A DNA stretch of 40,243 nt from Planctomycetota bacterium (GCA_003671055.1 QWPV01000021.1:1-40243); one strand, 5' to 3'; positions 24,689 through 31,969 are shown, counted from the stretch's first letter. Numbers and translations: made by a program. The notes: generated from the sequence alone by a model not told the origin.

Positions 24689-25063
24689 ATGCCTCGCGCA
24701 CGCAAGGGTGCAGCCCGTACCCAAGCCAGACGAAAGCTTCTTCGAGAAGCTCGTGGTTTCTTCGGAACAAAGAGTCGCCTCAAGCAACAGGCCAAGGTCG
24801 CGCTCATGCGCGCCGGTCGCTACGCATGGAGAGATCGACGCGCGCGAAAGCGAGACTTCCGAGCGCTCTGGATCACCCGCATCACGGCAGCCTGCCGCAT
24901 GCGTGGCGTTCGCTACTCACTCTTCATCAACGGCATCCAGCGCGCTGGCTGCCTCTTGAATCGCAAGATGCTCAGCGAAGTCGCGATCCATGACCCAATC
25001 ACCTTCGATGCACTCGTGAACCTTGCGAAAGCAAAGACCACCGCTTCCGCAGCAGCCGCGTAA
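24689..25063 (+). CDS. rplT: 50S ribosomal protein L20
   Basis: 124 residues with a typical L20 start (MPRARKGAARTQARRKLLREARGFFG, basic helix), ALMRAGRYAWRDRRARKRDFRALWITRI and the C-terminal globular part NRKMLSEVAIHDPITFDALVNLAK. L20 is an early-binding protein needed for assembly of the large ribosomal subunit, and in many bacteria a translational repressor of its own operon. A good AGGAG lies six bases before the ATG. A terminator follows. Confidence 0.97.
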   Translation: MPRARKGAARTQARRKLLREARGFFGTKSRLKQQAKVALMRAGRYAWRDRRARKRDFRALWITRITAACRMRGVRYSLFINGIQRAGCLLNRKMLSEVAIHDPITFDALVNLAKAKTTASAAAA

Positions 25064-25089
25064 GTCAACGCATCGAACCAAGCATTCAC

Positions 25090-25125
25090 AACGGCGTCGC
25101 GCTCAAGCGCGACGCCGTTGTCGTT
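25090..25125 (+). terminator. Rho-independent terminator of rpmI-rplT
   Basis: A perfect 13-base-pair stem (25090-25102 with 25107-25119) with loop TCAA, followed by a weak T-rich stretch (GTCGTTTGTT). It begins 26 bases after the rplT stop. Confidence 0.8.
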
Positions 25126-25146
25126 TGTTCCACAGTGACATCGGCG

Positions 25147-25323
25147 TCATTCGCCGGACCGACCCATCATGCGCTTTACGACTTCCGCAGCCTGCTCTGC
25201 TTGCGTCCACTCTGGGTACTGGTGTCGGACGCCTGCGCGCACGAACTCTTGCGCGCTGAGCCAGATGTTGTCGAGCGCTTCCATTTTTTGCGCGGGGGTC
25301 ATGCGGCGCAGCACTTCGATCAT
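25147..25323 (-). CDS. Small helical protein, unknown
   Basis: Read by hand; the frame gives 58 residues from the ATG at 25323: MIEVLRRMTPAQKMEALDN, then IWLSAQEFVRAGVRHQYPEWT and ending EVVKRMMGRSGE. The pattern MTPAQ...RAGVRHQYPEWTQ...EVVKRMMG resembles small conserved proteins of unknown function I recall from planctomycetes and proteobacteria. The frame stays open upstream through RCDPC (a C-x2-C pair), but no ATG, GTG or TTG start is available there, so the true start is uncertain. It faces rplT convergently beyond the terminator. Confidence 0.6.
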   Translation of the reverse strand: MIEVLRRMTPAQKMEALDNIWLSAQEFVRAGVRHQYPEWTQAEQAAEVVKRMMGRSGE

Positions 25324-25496
25324 GCACGGATCGCATCGGTCGATCGCATGAGGATGTGGCGCGTTTGGATCTATGCGTGAAAGGATAGCGAACGCGCATC
25401 GTTCGATTTCAGGCGTCGGCGATTCACTCGCCGCGACTGAGTCGAAAGCGAATGCAATGATTTGCCTGCTTGGAGGCAGAATCTTGCATGAGCGCT
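25324..25496. other. Intergenic region with a dispersed repeat copy
   Basis: Between the small gene and the flagellin terminator. It contains one copy of the 27-base hairpin-containing repeat described separately. Short frames here are not convincing, though the frame of the small gene remains open through part of it. Confidence 0.5.
25409..25435. repeat. Dispersed 27-base repeat, copy 1 (REP-like)
   Basis: It matches 39688-39714 at 26 of 27 positions. The core CGGCGA-TTCAC-TCGCCG is a 6-base-pair hairpin. Both copies are intergenic. The size and palindromic core recall repetitive extragenic palindromes. No transposase of the type that mobilises such elements is seen in the window. Confidence 0.75.
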
Positions 25497-25532
25497 CAAA
25501 AACAGAACCGGCGCCCTTGCAGGCGCCGGTTC
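25497..25532 (-). terminator. Rho-independent terminator of flagellin 1
   Basis: A perfect 11-base-pair stem (25505-25515 with 25522-25532), followed on the minus strand by CTGTTTTTG (the A run at 25497-25501 on the plus strand). A second, 7-base-pair hairpin (25560-25566 with 25570-25576) lies between it and the stop codon. Confidence 0.88.
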
Positions 25533-25600
25533 ATCACTCTCCGATTTCATTGGTGTTGAGTGAGCCTCCGGCTCACCCAACACTTCACGAGGATTCTTAC

Positions 25601-27064
25601 TTAGCCGATGAGCGAAAGGACCTGCTGCGGAGCAGTGTTCGCCAAGGACAGTGACTGGGTTGCAGCCTGCGAGAGGATCTGCGCACGAGTCATGTTGGCG
25701 GTTTCCGCTGCGAAGTCCGTGTCGCGGATCGCACTCTCTGCTGCTGTGGTGTTCTCGAGGGCAATGCCGAGGCTTGAGATCGTCGAGCCAACGACGTTCT
25801 TCTGGAATGCACCGAGACGACCGCGCAAGCTTGAGACCTGCTTGATGGCCGAGTCAATGACTTCCTGTGCCTGCGAGAGGTTTCCGTTCTGGACATTTCC
25901 TGAACCGCCCGACTTGAGCGAGGAAAGGAAGCCAGCTGCGGAAGCACCGAGGTTACCTGTGGTCACGGTTTCGATACCGAGCGAAACCTTACCTGCGAGA
26001 TTCACGGATGGAGCGAGATTGAAGTTCGCACCGCCACCAGTGATGAAGAAGGTAGAAGTTCCACCAGCGGTGTTGATCGCGTTCGTGCCGTTGATTTGCA
26101 CGCTCACGTCAAAGCCGTCGGTCGAGACGCGGGCAGTCAGGCCGTCCGTAGTGGCCTGAGTACCGTTGATGAGGACAGTGGCATCGCGGCCGAAGTCCTT
26201 GAGATCATCCACGCCTGCGCCTGCAGCGGCTGCGCTGAAGACAAAGTTCGTGGAATTCTCGTTGGAGAGTTCCTTCATGCGCACGAAACTATCCGCTCCG
26301 TATTCGCTGGAGTAGAGCACAACGCGGTTCGCGTTCGCTGCGGAAGCCGTCACGCCGAGTGCATCGCTGAAGCTATTGACTGCTGCAACGATTGCTGACT
26401 GCGCGGTACCCGAAGCGAAGGTGAACTGTTGAACGCCCTTCGAACCGGTGACTTCAAACGTCACCTGACCCGAACCACCGTTTGCGAACGATGCGCCAGT
26501 CGAGAGGTAGACCTTGGCGGTCTGCGCTGACTGAAGCACCGAGATCGTGACGGAGCGAGCCGCGTCATCATCAGAAAGCTTCGCAGCATTCACGGTGATG
26601 TCGGTGAGACCAACGCCCTGACCCGAAACGGTGTAATCGAAGTTGCCGTTGAGCAACTTCGTACCCTGGAAGCTCGTCGCGTTTGCGATGCGATCAATCG
26701 TCTGCAGAATCGAGTCGACCTGCAGCTGATTTGCATCGCGCTCTTCTTGCGAAACACCGGCTTCGTTGGCAGTTGCGCCCACGATGCCCTGGAGTTCAAC
26801 AAGCATGTTGGAGATCTCTTGGAGACCACCTTCTGCGACGTTCACAACCTGATCAGCACGCTGGCTGTTCGAGATTGCTGAGTTGATTGCGGTCTTCTCT
26901 GCACGGAGGTTCTCCGATGCAATGAGACCTGCCGGATCATCAGCACCACGATTGATGCGAAGACCGGTCGACAAGCGCTGCAAGCTTCCTGCGAGCGACT
27001 TGTTCTGCCCGTTCAGCACGCGCTGAGCAACGAGCGATGGAATATTTTGATTGATACGACTCAC
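25601..27064 (-). CDS. fliC: Flagellin 1
   Basis: 487 residues. The conserved N-terminal D0/D1 part (MSRINQNIPSLVAQRVLN, LQRLSTGLRINRGADDPAGLI) and C-terminal part (AESAIRDTDFAAETANMTRAQILSQAATQSLSLANTAPQQVLSLIG) fold together as the coiled-coil filament core. The middle 150-400 is the variable surface domain. It starts at GTG with a strong GGAGGA site. It lies downstream of flagellin 2 but beyond that gene's terminator, so it has its own promoter. A leader hairpin and GGA in the binding site suggest control by CsrA, encoded two genes upstream. Confidence 0.96.
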   Translation of the reverse strand: MSRINQNIPSLVAQRVLNGQNKSLAGSLQRLSTGLRINRGADDPAGLIASENLRAEKTAINSAISNSQRADQVVNVAEGGLQEISNMLVELQGIVGATANEAGVSQEERDANQLQVDSILQTIDRIANATSFQGTKLLNGNFDYTVSGQGVGLTDITVNAAKLSDDDAARSVTISVLQSAQTAKVYLSTGASFANGGSGQVTFEVTGSKGVQQFTFASGTAQSAIVAAVNSFSDALGVTASAANANRVVLYSSEYGADSFVRMKELSNENSTNFVFSAAAAGAGVDDLKDFGRDATVLINGTQATTDGLTARVSTDGFDVSVQINGTNAINTAGGTSTFFITGGGANFNLAPSVNLAGKVSLGIETVTTGNLGASAAGFLSSLKSGGSGNVQNGNLSQAQEVIDSAIKQVSSLRGRLGAFQKNVVGSTISSLGIALENTTAAESAIRDTDFAAETANMTRAQILSQAATQSLSLANTAPQQVLSLIG

Positions 27065-27070
27065 TGTAGA

Positions 27071-27101
27071 TCCTCCGTGAACATGCCTGGGTTATCCAGG
27101 C
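27071..27101 (-). promoter_or_regulatory. Candidate CsrA control site in the flagellin 1 leader
   Basis: A hairpin with stem GCCTGG/CCAGGC (27085-27090 with 27096-27101) and loop ATAAC has GGA at the stem-loop junction on the mRNA. It is followed nine bases later by the Shine-Dalgarno GGAGGA, which holds a second GGA. In Bacillus subtilis CsrA represses flagellin by binding two such sites. Here the arrangement is similar, and csrA and fliW are adjacent. Confidence 0.55.
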
Positions 27102-27163
27102 GCCTACTCCCAACCGCCCCGGTATTGGGGATGGTCTTACGAATCGCAACGCGCGACTCACAC

Positions 27164-27170
27164 CGTGCCA
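27164..27170 (-). promoter_or_regulatory. Possible -24 element of a sigma-54 promoter for flagellin 1
   Basis: TGGCACG matches the -24 consensus fully. Ten bases after GG the sequence is GT, not GC, so the -12 element is degenerate. A transcript would start about 80 bases before the gene and include the leader hairpin. Confidence 0.3.
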
Positions 27171-27330
27171 CCGTTCGGAATCCACCGAAGGTTGCTGTCC
27201 TAATGCTTGGTTCACTCCGTAAACCTGTTTGTCGCTGTCCATCCAACGCGACAACAACCGAATCGGGCAGAAACCGCGAGCACTTCATGCTTGGACTGCA
27301 ATTCGCGCGTCTTTTCGTAAGTCGACATAA

Positions 27331-27359
27331 GAAAACCGCTCGGCGCGGGGCCGAGCGGT
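27331..27359 (-). terminator. Rho-independent terminator of flagellin 2
   Basis: A perfect 10-base-pair stem (27335-27344 with 27350-27359) with a five-base loop, followed on the minus strand by TTTTC. It ends the fliW-csrA-flagellin 2 transcript before flagellin 1. Confidence 0.88.
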
Positions 27360-27404
27360 CTGGTTTGTGGAGTGAATTCCTACTGGCTTGGGTCGCGAGT
27401 CCCG

Positions 27405-28874
27405 TTACCGGAGTAGTGCGAGCACATTCTGCGCGGTGGAGTTCGCAGTCGCGAGAACCGAGGTGCCTGCCTGCTGGAGGATCTGCGCACGACTGAGCAT
27501 CGCGCTCTCTTCAGCAAAGTCCGTATCGCGAATCTTTGACTCGCTTGCGGTGATGTTCTCGAAACCAATCTGCAAACTGCGTGAGTTCGTCTGCAATGTG
27601 TTGCGTTCGAATGCGCCGAGTCGACCGCGCATAACGGAGATCTCGGTCACTGCAGCATCAAGAATGCTGTTGGACTCTGCAGCTCGACCCTTTGTAAGCG
27701 CGTTCGTTTGACCGCTCTTGAGGCTGTCGAGGAAGTAGCGCGCATTCGAGATTGTCGTACCACCGATGCGGCTGGCTGCGACAGAGGTGATGCCAACACC
27801 AACTTGCTGCGTCGTCGTGATCGATGGCCCGAGCTGGAATGTTGCACCACCACCGACGAGATCGAAGGTGCTTGGATTGCCACTCACGGTCGTCGCGAAC
27901 GCTTGCGTGAGATCGAGGTCGAGGCTCAGAGCAGGCGTATTGAGACTGATACTCGTGCCGTTGCCGGTTGCGAGTGCACCGTTGATGATTGCCGTGACAT
28001 CGCGACCTGCGTCGCGTTGCGTGGCGTTTCCACCAGGAGTGGCATAGGTCTGCCAGAACGCGCCGCCCTGGCCGATACGACGCACCGAGACAAACTCGTC
28101 GCTACCGAAACTTGTGGAATTGAAGAAGAAGCCTGACGCTTGGTTGGCGCCGTTGGCGAGTTCCGCAGAAACGCCGGTCGTGTCCTTCACAGTGTTCACC
28201 GCAGCAACAACCGCGCTGAGTGCAGTGCCAGAAACGAACGAGAGGGTCTGCACGCCGAGGCTGCCTGCGATTTCAAGCGTGATGCTCGAAGCAAGTGTGC
28301 CGACGCCGCCGCTGAAGAAGAGCGCGCCAGTCTGTGCAGACTGCGTCACTTCCACGGCAACGCCGATGCTCGAATTGCCGCCGAACTGCACGCCGTGAAT
28401 ATTCGCGCCAGCGATTGCCGAAGGCGCAACACCGCTGGTGAGATATTCAAGCGAGCCGTTGAGCAATTGAAGTCCCGCGAAACTCGCGGTGTTCGAAATG
28501 CGTGTGATAGATTCGATCGCGCTATCAACCTGAAGTTGATTGGCGTCGATTTCCTCTTGCGAGATACCACCTGTGTTGGCAGTGGCGACGACGAGACTCT
28601 TGATGGAATTCAAGAGGTCTGCGACTTCGGCCAAGTAGCCTTCAGTGGTTGCGATCACTGAGCTTGCGCGTTCGGAGTTGTTGATGGCCTGCTGGATCCC
28701 CTTCATCTCGGAGCGCAAACGCTCAGAGACAATGAGACCTGCAGGATCATCAGCACCACGATTGATGCGAAGCCCAGTCGAGAGGCGCTGCAAACGAAGA
28801 CCGAGGTCTCCAGCGCTCTTGTTCAGGTTGCTGCGTGCGATGAGTGAGGGAACGTTGGTATTAATGCGAGCCAT
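27405..28874 (-). CDS. Flagellin 2
   Basis: 489 residues. N-terminal core MARINTNVPSLIARSNLNKS...LQRLSTGLRINRGADDPAGLIVSERLRSEMKG and C-terminal core SESKIRDTDFAEESAMLSRAQILQQAGTSVLATANSTAQNVLALLR are typical flagellin. It is a paralogue of flagellin 1, sharing most of the D0/D1 residues but with a different variable middle. It lies 33 bases after csrA in the same operon, with a strong AAGGAGG six bases before the ATG. The two flagellins may build different filament sections or be used under different conditions. Confidence 0.96.
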   Translation of the reverse strand: MARINTNVPSLIARSNLNKSAGDLGLRLQRLSTGLRINRGADDPAGLIVSERLRSEMKGIQQAINNSERASSVIATTEGYLAEVADLLNSIKSLVVATANTGGISQEEIDANQLQVDSAIESITRISNTASFAGLQLLNGSLEYLTSGVAPSAIAGANIHGVQFGGNSSIGVAVEVTQSAQTGALFFSGGVGTLASSITLEIAGSLGVQTLSFVSGTALSAVVAAVNTVKDTTGVSAELANGANQASGFFFNSTSFGSDEFVSVRRIGQGGAFWQTYATPGGNATQRDAGRDVTAIINGALATGNGTSISLNTPALSLDLDLTQAFATTVSGNPSTFDLVGGGATFQLGPSITTTQQVGVGITSVAASRIGGTTISNARYFLDSLKSGQTNALTKGRAAESNSILDAAVTEISVMRGRLGAFERNTLQTNSRSLQIGFENITASESKIRDTDFAEESAMLSRAQILQQAGTSVLATANSTAQNVLALLR

Positions 28875-28880
28875 GGCAAT

Positions 28881-28887
28881 CCTCCTT
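28881..28887 (-). promoter_or_regulatory. Strong Shine-Dalgarno site of flagellin 2
   Basis: AAGGAGG, six bases before the ATG, the best ribosome site in the window and containing GGA. CCTC four bases into the preceding linker could pair with GAGG here. CsrA, made from the gene just before, could compete with ribosomes at this site. Confidence 0.55.
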
Positions 28888-28907
28888 GACTGAGAGGCCC
28901 AGTGGAG

Positions 28908-29219
28908 TTACGCGATTTCGCGACGCTCCGGAGTTTTCGCCGCGAGCTTCGCGGCTGCAGGGAGGACCGTCCCACCTGCATTTTGATGCAAACCCTTACC
29001 TGCAAGACGCGGCCGAAGTGCGCCCAACTCACCGCGAAATGCTGCGGCTTGCTGATTCTCATTTCGAATCGCGTCGTAAACTTCTTTGCGATGCACCGCC
29101 ACATGCGCTGGTGCTTTGATTCCAATTCTGACCTTGTCACCACGAATGTCGACGATGGTCAGTTCGACGTCGTCTCCAATCATGATCGTCTCGTCACGCT
29201 GCCGTGAAAGTACTAACAT
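28908..29219 (-). CDS. csrA: Carbon storage regulator / flagellin translational repressor CsrA, extended
   Basis: 103 residues. The first 55 ([51 protein letters not shown]) are classic CsrA, with LSR near the start and GIKAP...VHR[K]E, which form the RNA-binding edges of the domain-swapped dimer. The remaining 48 residues (a Gln/Ala-rich helix and basic tail) are absent from E. coli CsrA (61). The gene is followed after 33 bases by flagellin 2 and preceded by fliW, the arrangement in which FliW binds and inhibits CsrA. AAGGAG precedes the start. Confidence 0.95.
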   Translation of the reverse strand: MLVLSRQRDETIMIGDDVELTIVDIRGDKVRIGIKAPAHVAVHRKEVYDAIRNENQQAAAFRGELGALRPRLAGKGLHQNAGGTVLPAAAKLAAKTPERREIA

Positions 29220-29334
29220 CGGCTGCGCTCCTTCCTAGTTCCGCACCGGTCAAGCCGTGCGGCGGGCGTCCGTGCCCAAGATCCATCCAAACCAACCTCC
29301 GGCGTCCGTGCCAAGAGGTAATGCATTCCAGTCC
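29220..29334 (-). promoter_or_regulatory. GGA-rich csrA leader with a direct repeat
   Basis: The 115 bases between fliW and csrA hold about eight GGA trinucleotides on the mRNA strand. A 16-17-base direct repeat (29265-29281 and 29301-29316) reads CTTGG[G]CACGGACGCC on the minus strand. Each copy carries GGA, and the second also contains TGGCACG (29307-29313), but without a proper -12 element. This is consistent with autoregulation by CsrA. It is inference from motif density. Confidence 0.45.
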
Positions 29335-29781
29335 TTACGCGGTCTGTGCCTGCACGCTCTCGTTGATCTTCACCAACTCGTAGCGGGTCGTCCAGCGCTT
29401 CTCCGCGAGCACGAGCTGCATCGAATTTCGATTGCGCGTGTTCACGATGATTGGCCCTTGAAGATTCGCAGTGAGCGAACCATCACGCTTGTTCACGATG
29501 ACGAGCACCTGCGCGTCATCGACTTCGTTCATAGAGAGTTCTGCCATCTGCTCTTTGCGGATCTGTGCCTGGTAGTCAGGGACCCACAGTGCAGGGTCGG
29601 TCACGACGAATGCGAGATCGGGTGATTCCGTCGACTGCAGCCAGAAGAACACGCCGTGCTCGTCAGGTTGCAAGAGTGCGAAGACGTGGTAGCTGCTAAA
29701 GCCTAAGAGGCCGGACTCAAAGTTCAAGAGTCGAGTCTCATCAACGTCTACTGTTCCGAATCGAGTCGTGTTGATCTGCAT
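29335..29781 (-). CDS. fliW: Flagellar assembly factor FliW
   Basis: I take the ATG at 29781, with GGAG eight bases before it; 148 residues from MQINTTRFGTVDVDETRLLNFESGLLGF. Typical FliW features: FGTV...LLNFESGLLGFSSYHVFALLQPDE, FFWLQSTESPDLAFVVTDP, ELVNEVD..AQVLVIVNKRD, LTANLQGPIIVNTRNRNSMQLVL. FliW binds either unassembled flagellin or CsrA; when flagellin is in excess it is released from CsrA control. It lies between flgL and csrA in one operon. The longer open frame (to 29871) has no coding signal. Confidence 0.93.
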   Translation of the reverse strand: MQINTTRFGTVDVDETRLLNFESGLLGFSSYHVFALLQPDEHGVFFWLQSTESPDLAFVVTDPALWVPDYQAQIRKEQMAELSMNEVDDAQVLVIVNKRDGSLTANLQGPIIVNTRNRNSMQLVLAEKRWTTRYELVKINESVQAQTA

Positions 29782-29818
29782 GTCAGTCGCTCCGGTCGGC
29801 CTAACCATTCCTTGGAGT

Positions 29819-29846
29819 CCGGCATCCTGCCGGCGGACCTCCGTCC
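29819..29846 (-). promoter_or_regulatory. Two tandem hairpins presenting GGA in the fliW leader
   Basis: On the mRNA strand the first to be read (29835-29846) is GGAC-GGAG-GTCC, a 4-base-pair stem with GGA in a four-base loop. The second (29819-29833) is CCGGCA-GGA-TGCCGG, a 6-base-pair stem closing exactly a GGA loop. CsrA recognises GGA in a hairpin loop. They lie 38-65 bases upstream of the fliW start, where the Shine-Dalgarno site again contains GGA. This strongly suggests that CsrA binds the leader of its own antagonist. Confidence 0.6.
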
Positions 29847-29886
29847 GAAAGATGCGCGTCGGGCCGTGCACCGCGCATCGCTAACA

Positions 29887-29905
29887 CTTGTGGACACCCC
29901 ACAAG
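29887..29905. promoter_or_regulatory. Perfect 7-base-pair hairpin between flgL and fliW
   Basis: CTTGTGG (29887-29893) pairs with CCACAAG (29899-29905). No T run follows on either strand, so it is not a typical terminator. It lies 19 bases after the flgL stop and may stabilise the flgL mRNA end or regulate read-through to fliW. Confidence 0.45.
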
Positions 29906-29923
29906 GAAAATCTGTATTCAGGT

Positions 29924-31906
29924 CTATCTCAGAAAGTCCAACAAACTCATACTCACTGCGCGGGAGGCACCAGCAAGACCGGCTTGCAACTGCTGCTGGA
30001 GCGACGCGAGTTGTGTCGCGGCGTCTGCGTAGTCAAGGTCTTGGATGCTCGAGCGAAGGCTCATGTCTTGAATCGAAAGTTCGGACTCTCTGCTCGCTGC
30101 GTCTACAACGCGTCGAGCTCGAACTCCGACGGACGCGCGCGCTTCTGCAGAACGCGTGAGGTCGGCTTCGAGCCGTTGAGTTGCAAAGGAGATGCCAGCC
30201 TCGTCATTGGCCAAAAGTGCATCTCGAAGGGTCATCAAGTGTGCAAATGCGCCGTCAACGGCAACGGTTGCGCGGTCGGTTCCCGCAAGAATCGCCGTAC
30301 TTGTGTCGCCCGCAATCCCCAACGCCTCGGCGGTGCCGGAGTTGTTGATCGAGGCCACGAAGGTCTTCGCACCTGGCGTGTTGTCGGTGAAGGAGATGCC
30401 GTTGCCATCGGCATTGAGGCTCGCGGAGAAGTCTGCGATGGAGACTCCAGCAGCGCTGGCGGCAGCCATCGTTAGAGAGAGGACATCCTCGACGGTGCTT
30501 GAAGTCCCGATGTCGACTTCAATTGTGCGACCATCTTTCAACGTGATGCGGAAGTCGCGATCTGCCGCGGGATCAGGCAGACCCGTGATGGCATCGACTG
30601 AACCACTCGACTGCTTCACGCCGCGACCATCCGCGAAGTCCGCGAGTTTCGTCGAGAGCGCGAAGGATCGAATACCAAGCTCGGTCGCAATCGTTCCACC
30701 GCCGACCTCTTCGATCGACATGTGGCCGCCAGACAGTTCGTTCTTCACATTGAGACGGCGACCATCTGGATCGATCTCGACACGCGCGCCAATATTCAGC
30801 GCTGCGACCGCGTTCTGAAATTCTTGCACGGTGTCGTACTGCGAGAGATTGAGTTCGCGTACCTGTCCGCCGTTGCGAATGCGAAGCGTGCCGCGCGGAC
30901 TCGTGAGACCGCTGAGCGAATCGAGGCTCGTGAGCGTCGTAAGGCGTGGGTCAAGATCTGCGCCAGTCGTGGTTGCGCCACCGACATATGTGCCGACGAG
31001 ACCGAGGTCCCCCGCTGCGCTCGCTTGGTTCGAGTCGCGGATTATCACGGTGTTTCCAGCACTTGGCGTGATAGCGAAGCGATCGCCAGTGGCTGGATCA
31101 ATCGTGGCGGTGGCGAGCGGATCGACGGTCTGCATCGCAGTCTGAATCGCGGCGCGAACATCTTCGACGCTGTCTGCATCGCCGAGATTGACAAGTACAG
31201 GCGTGCCGTTCACTTCAACTTCGATGGAACCCACGCGAATGCCAACGCCTGTTGCGCCACGCAAATCCGATAGACGCGTCGTCGCGGTCATCGATGGATC
31301 AAGATCGCGATCGCCGCGCACACGAGCGCTCAACGCGCCAAAGGCTTGTTCACCGGAGATCGTGAGACGAACATCCGACGCCAGCCCGAGGTCCGCGCGC
31401 ATGCCGAGACCTTCAGCGCGATATTGCAGTCCATTGAGGAGTGATCCGAAAGGTTCAGCACCGTGCGAATCGCCGCCGAAATAGTGGATGCCGCGCTGCT
31501 CACGATTCGCAATCTGCGAGAGCGACTGGATGAGCGAGTCGATCACCGCGGATTGATTCCGTCGCGTTGCCGCATCGCTACCGATGCCGATTTGTGAAAG
31601 CCCGATCCCTCGCGCTTCTTGAAGGATGTCGGTGACGTCACCGAGCGATGCATCAAGCGAGTTGAGGACGGCGTCGGCTTGCGCGAGATTGACTCCGCGC
31701 TGCGAACGGCGTTCGATCAAGTCATCGAGGACCGTGACACTGGATGCGCCAATGGCATTATCTGAAGGGCGCGTGAACTGCATGCCCGACGCGAGTTGCA
31801 CTTGCACCGCGAGGAGCCCGCGGTTGGAGCGTTGAATACCCCCAAGCGCAATTTGCGACGCCAAGAGGTTCGGTACACGCGCAAGATTTGCCGGATTTGG
31901 TCCCAT
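29924..31906 (-). CDS. flgL: Flagellar hook-filament junction protein FlgL, enlarged
   Basis: 660 residues, about twice the usual length. The N-terminus (VPNLLASQIALGGIQRSNRGLLAVQVQLASGMQFTRPSDNAIGASSV) and the C-terminus (DLTRSAEARASVGVRARRVVDAASRESELSIQDMSLRSSIQDLDYADAATQLASLQQQLQAGL) match FlgL. The middle carries inserted repeats with LTISGEQAFGALSARV and TLRIRNGGQVRELNLSQYDTVQEFQNAVAAL, of the flagellin hook-IN type also seen in other flagellar proteins. FlgL joins the hook to the filament. The start codon lies about 24 bases after a predicted sigma-54 transcription start. Confidence 0.9.
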   Translation of the reverse strand: MGPNPANLARVPNLLASQIALGGIQRSNRGLLAVQVQLASGMQFTRPSDNAIGASSVTVLDDLIERRSQRGVNLAQADAVLNSLDASLGDVTDILQEARGIGLSQIGIGSDAATRRNQSAVIDSLIQSLSQIANREQRGIHYFGGDSHGAEPFGSLLNGLQYRAEGLGMRADLGLASDVRLTISGEQAFGALSARVRGDRDLDPSMTATTRLSDLRGATGVGIRVGSIEVEVNGTPVLVNLGDADSVEDVRAAIQTAMQTVDPLATATIDPATGDRFAITPSAGNTVIIRDSNQASAAGDLGLVGTYVGGATTTGADLDPRLTTLTSLDSLSGLTSPRGTLRIRNGGQVRELNLSQYDTVQEFQNAVAALNIGARVEIDPDGRRLNVKNELSGGHMSIEEVGGGTIATELGIRSFALSTKLADFADGRGVKQSSGSVDAITGLPDPAADRDFRITLKDGRTIEVDIGTSSTVEDVLSLTMAAASAAGVSIADFSASLNADGNGISFTDNTPGAKTFVASINNSGTAEALGIAGDTSTAILAGTDRATVAVDGAFAHLMTLRDALLANDEAGISFATQRLEADLTRSAEARASVGVRARRVVDAASRESELSIQDMSLRSSIQDLDYADAATQLASLQQQLQAGLAGASRAVSMSLLDFLR

Positions 31907-31938
31907 GGCAGTTGATCCAAAGAGGTCAACTGCACTTC

Positions 31939-31955
31939 ATGCGATTCGCGTGCCA
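31939..31955 (-). promoter_or_regulatory. Sigma-54 (RpoN) promoter of the flgL operon
   Basis: TGGCACG at the -24 position, then CGAA, then TCGCAT at -12. GG and GC are separated by exactly ten bases. It differs from the consensus TGGCACG-N4-TTGCA in one base. It lies in the 63-base gap upstream of flgL and downstream of kbl, so the flagellar filament genes appear to be under RpoN control, which requires an activator protein encoded elsewhere. Confidence 0.75.
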
Positions 31956-31969
31956 AACGATTACCAATC

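Larger units (their letters stand above)
27065..27334 (-). other. Flagellin 1 promoter and leader region
   Basis: 270 bases without a gene. Nearest the start are a GGAGGA ribosome site (27071-27076) and a leader hairpin (27085-27101). A perfect TGGCACG lies at 27164-27170 on the minus strand, as in the -24 element of sigma-54 promoters, but the -12 part is poor (GT in place of GC). I see no good FliA-type promoter. Confidence 0.5.

Noticed and set aside
29307-29313. TGGCACG upstream of csrA as a sigma-54 promoter
   Set aside because: The -12 element is CCGGA in place of TTGCA, so it fails the GC requirement; kept only as part of the direct repeat.
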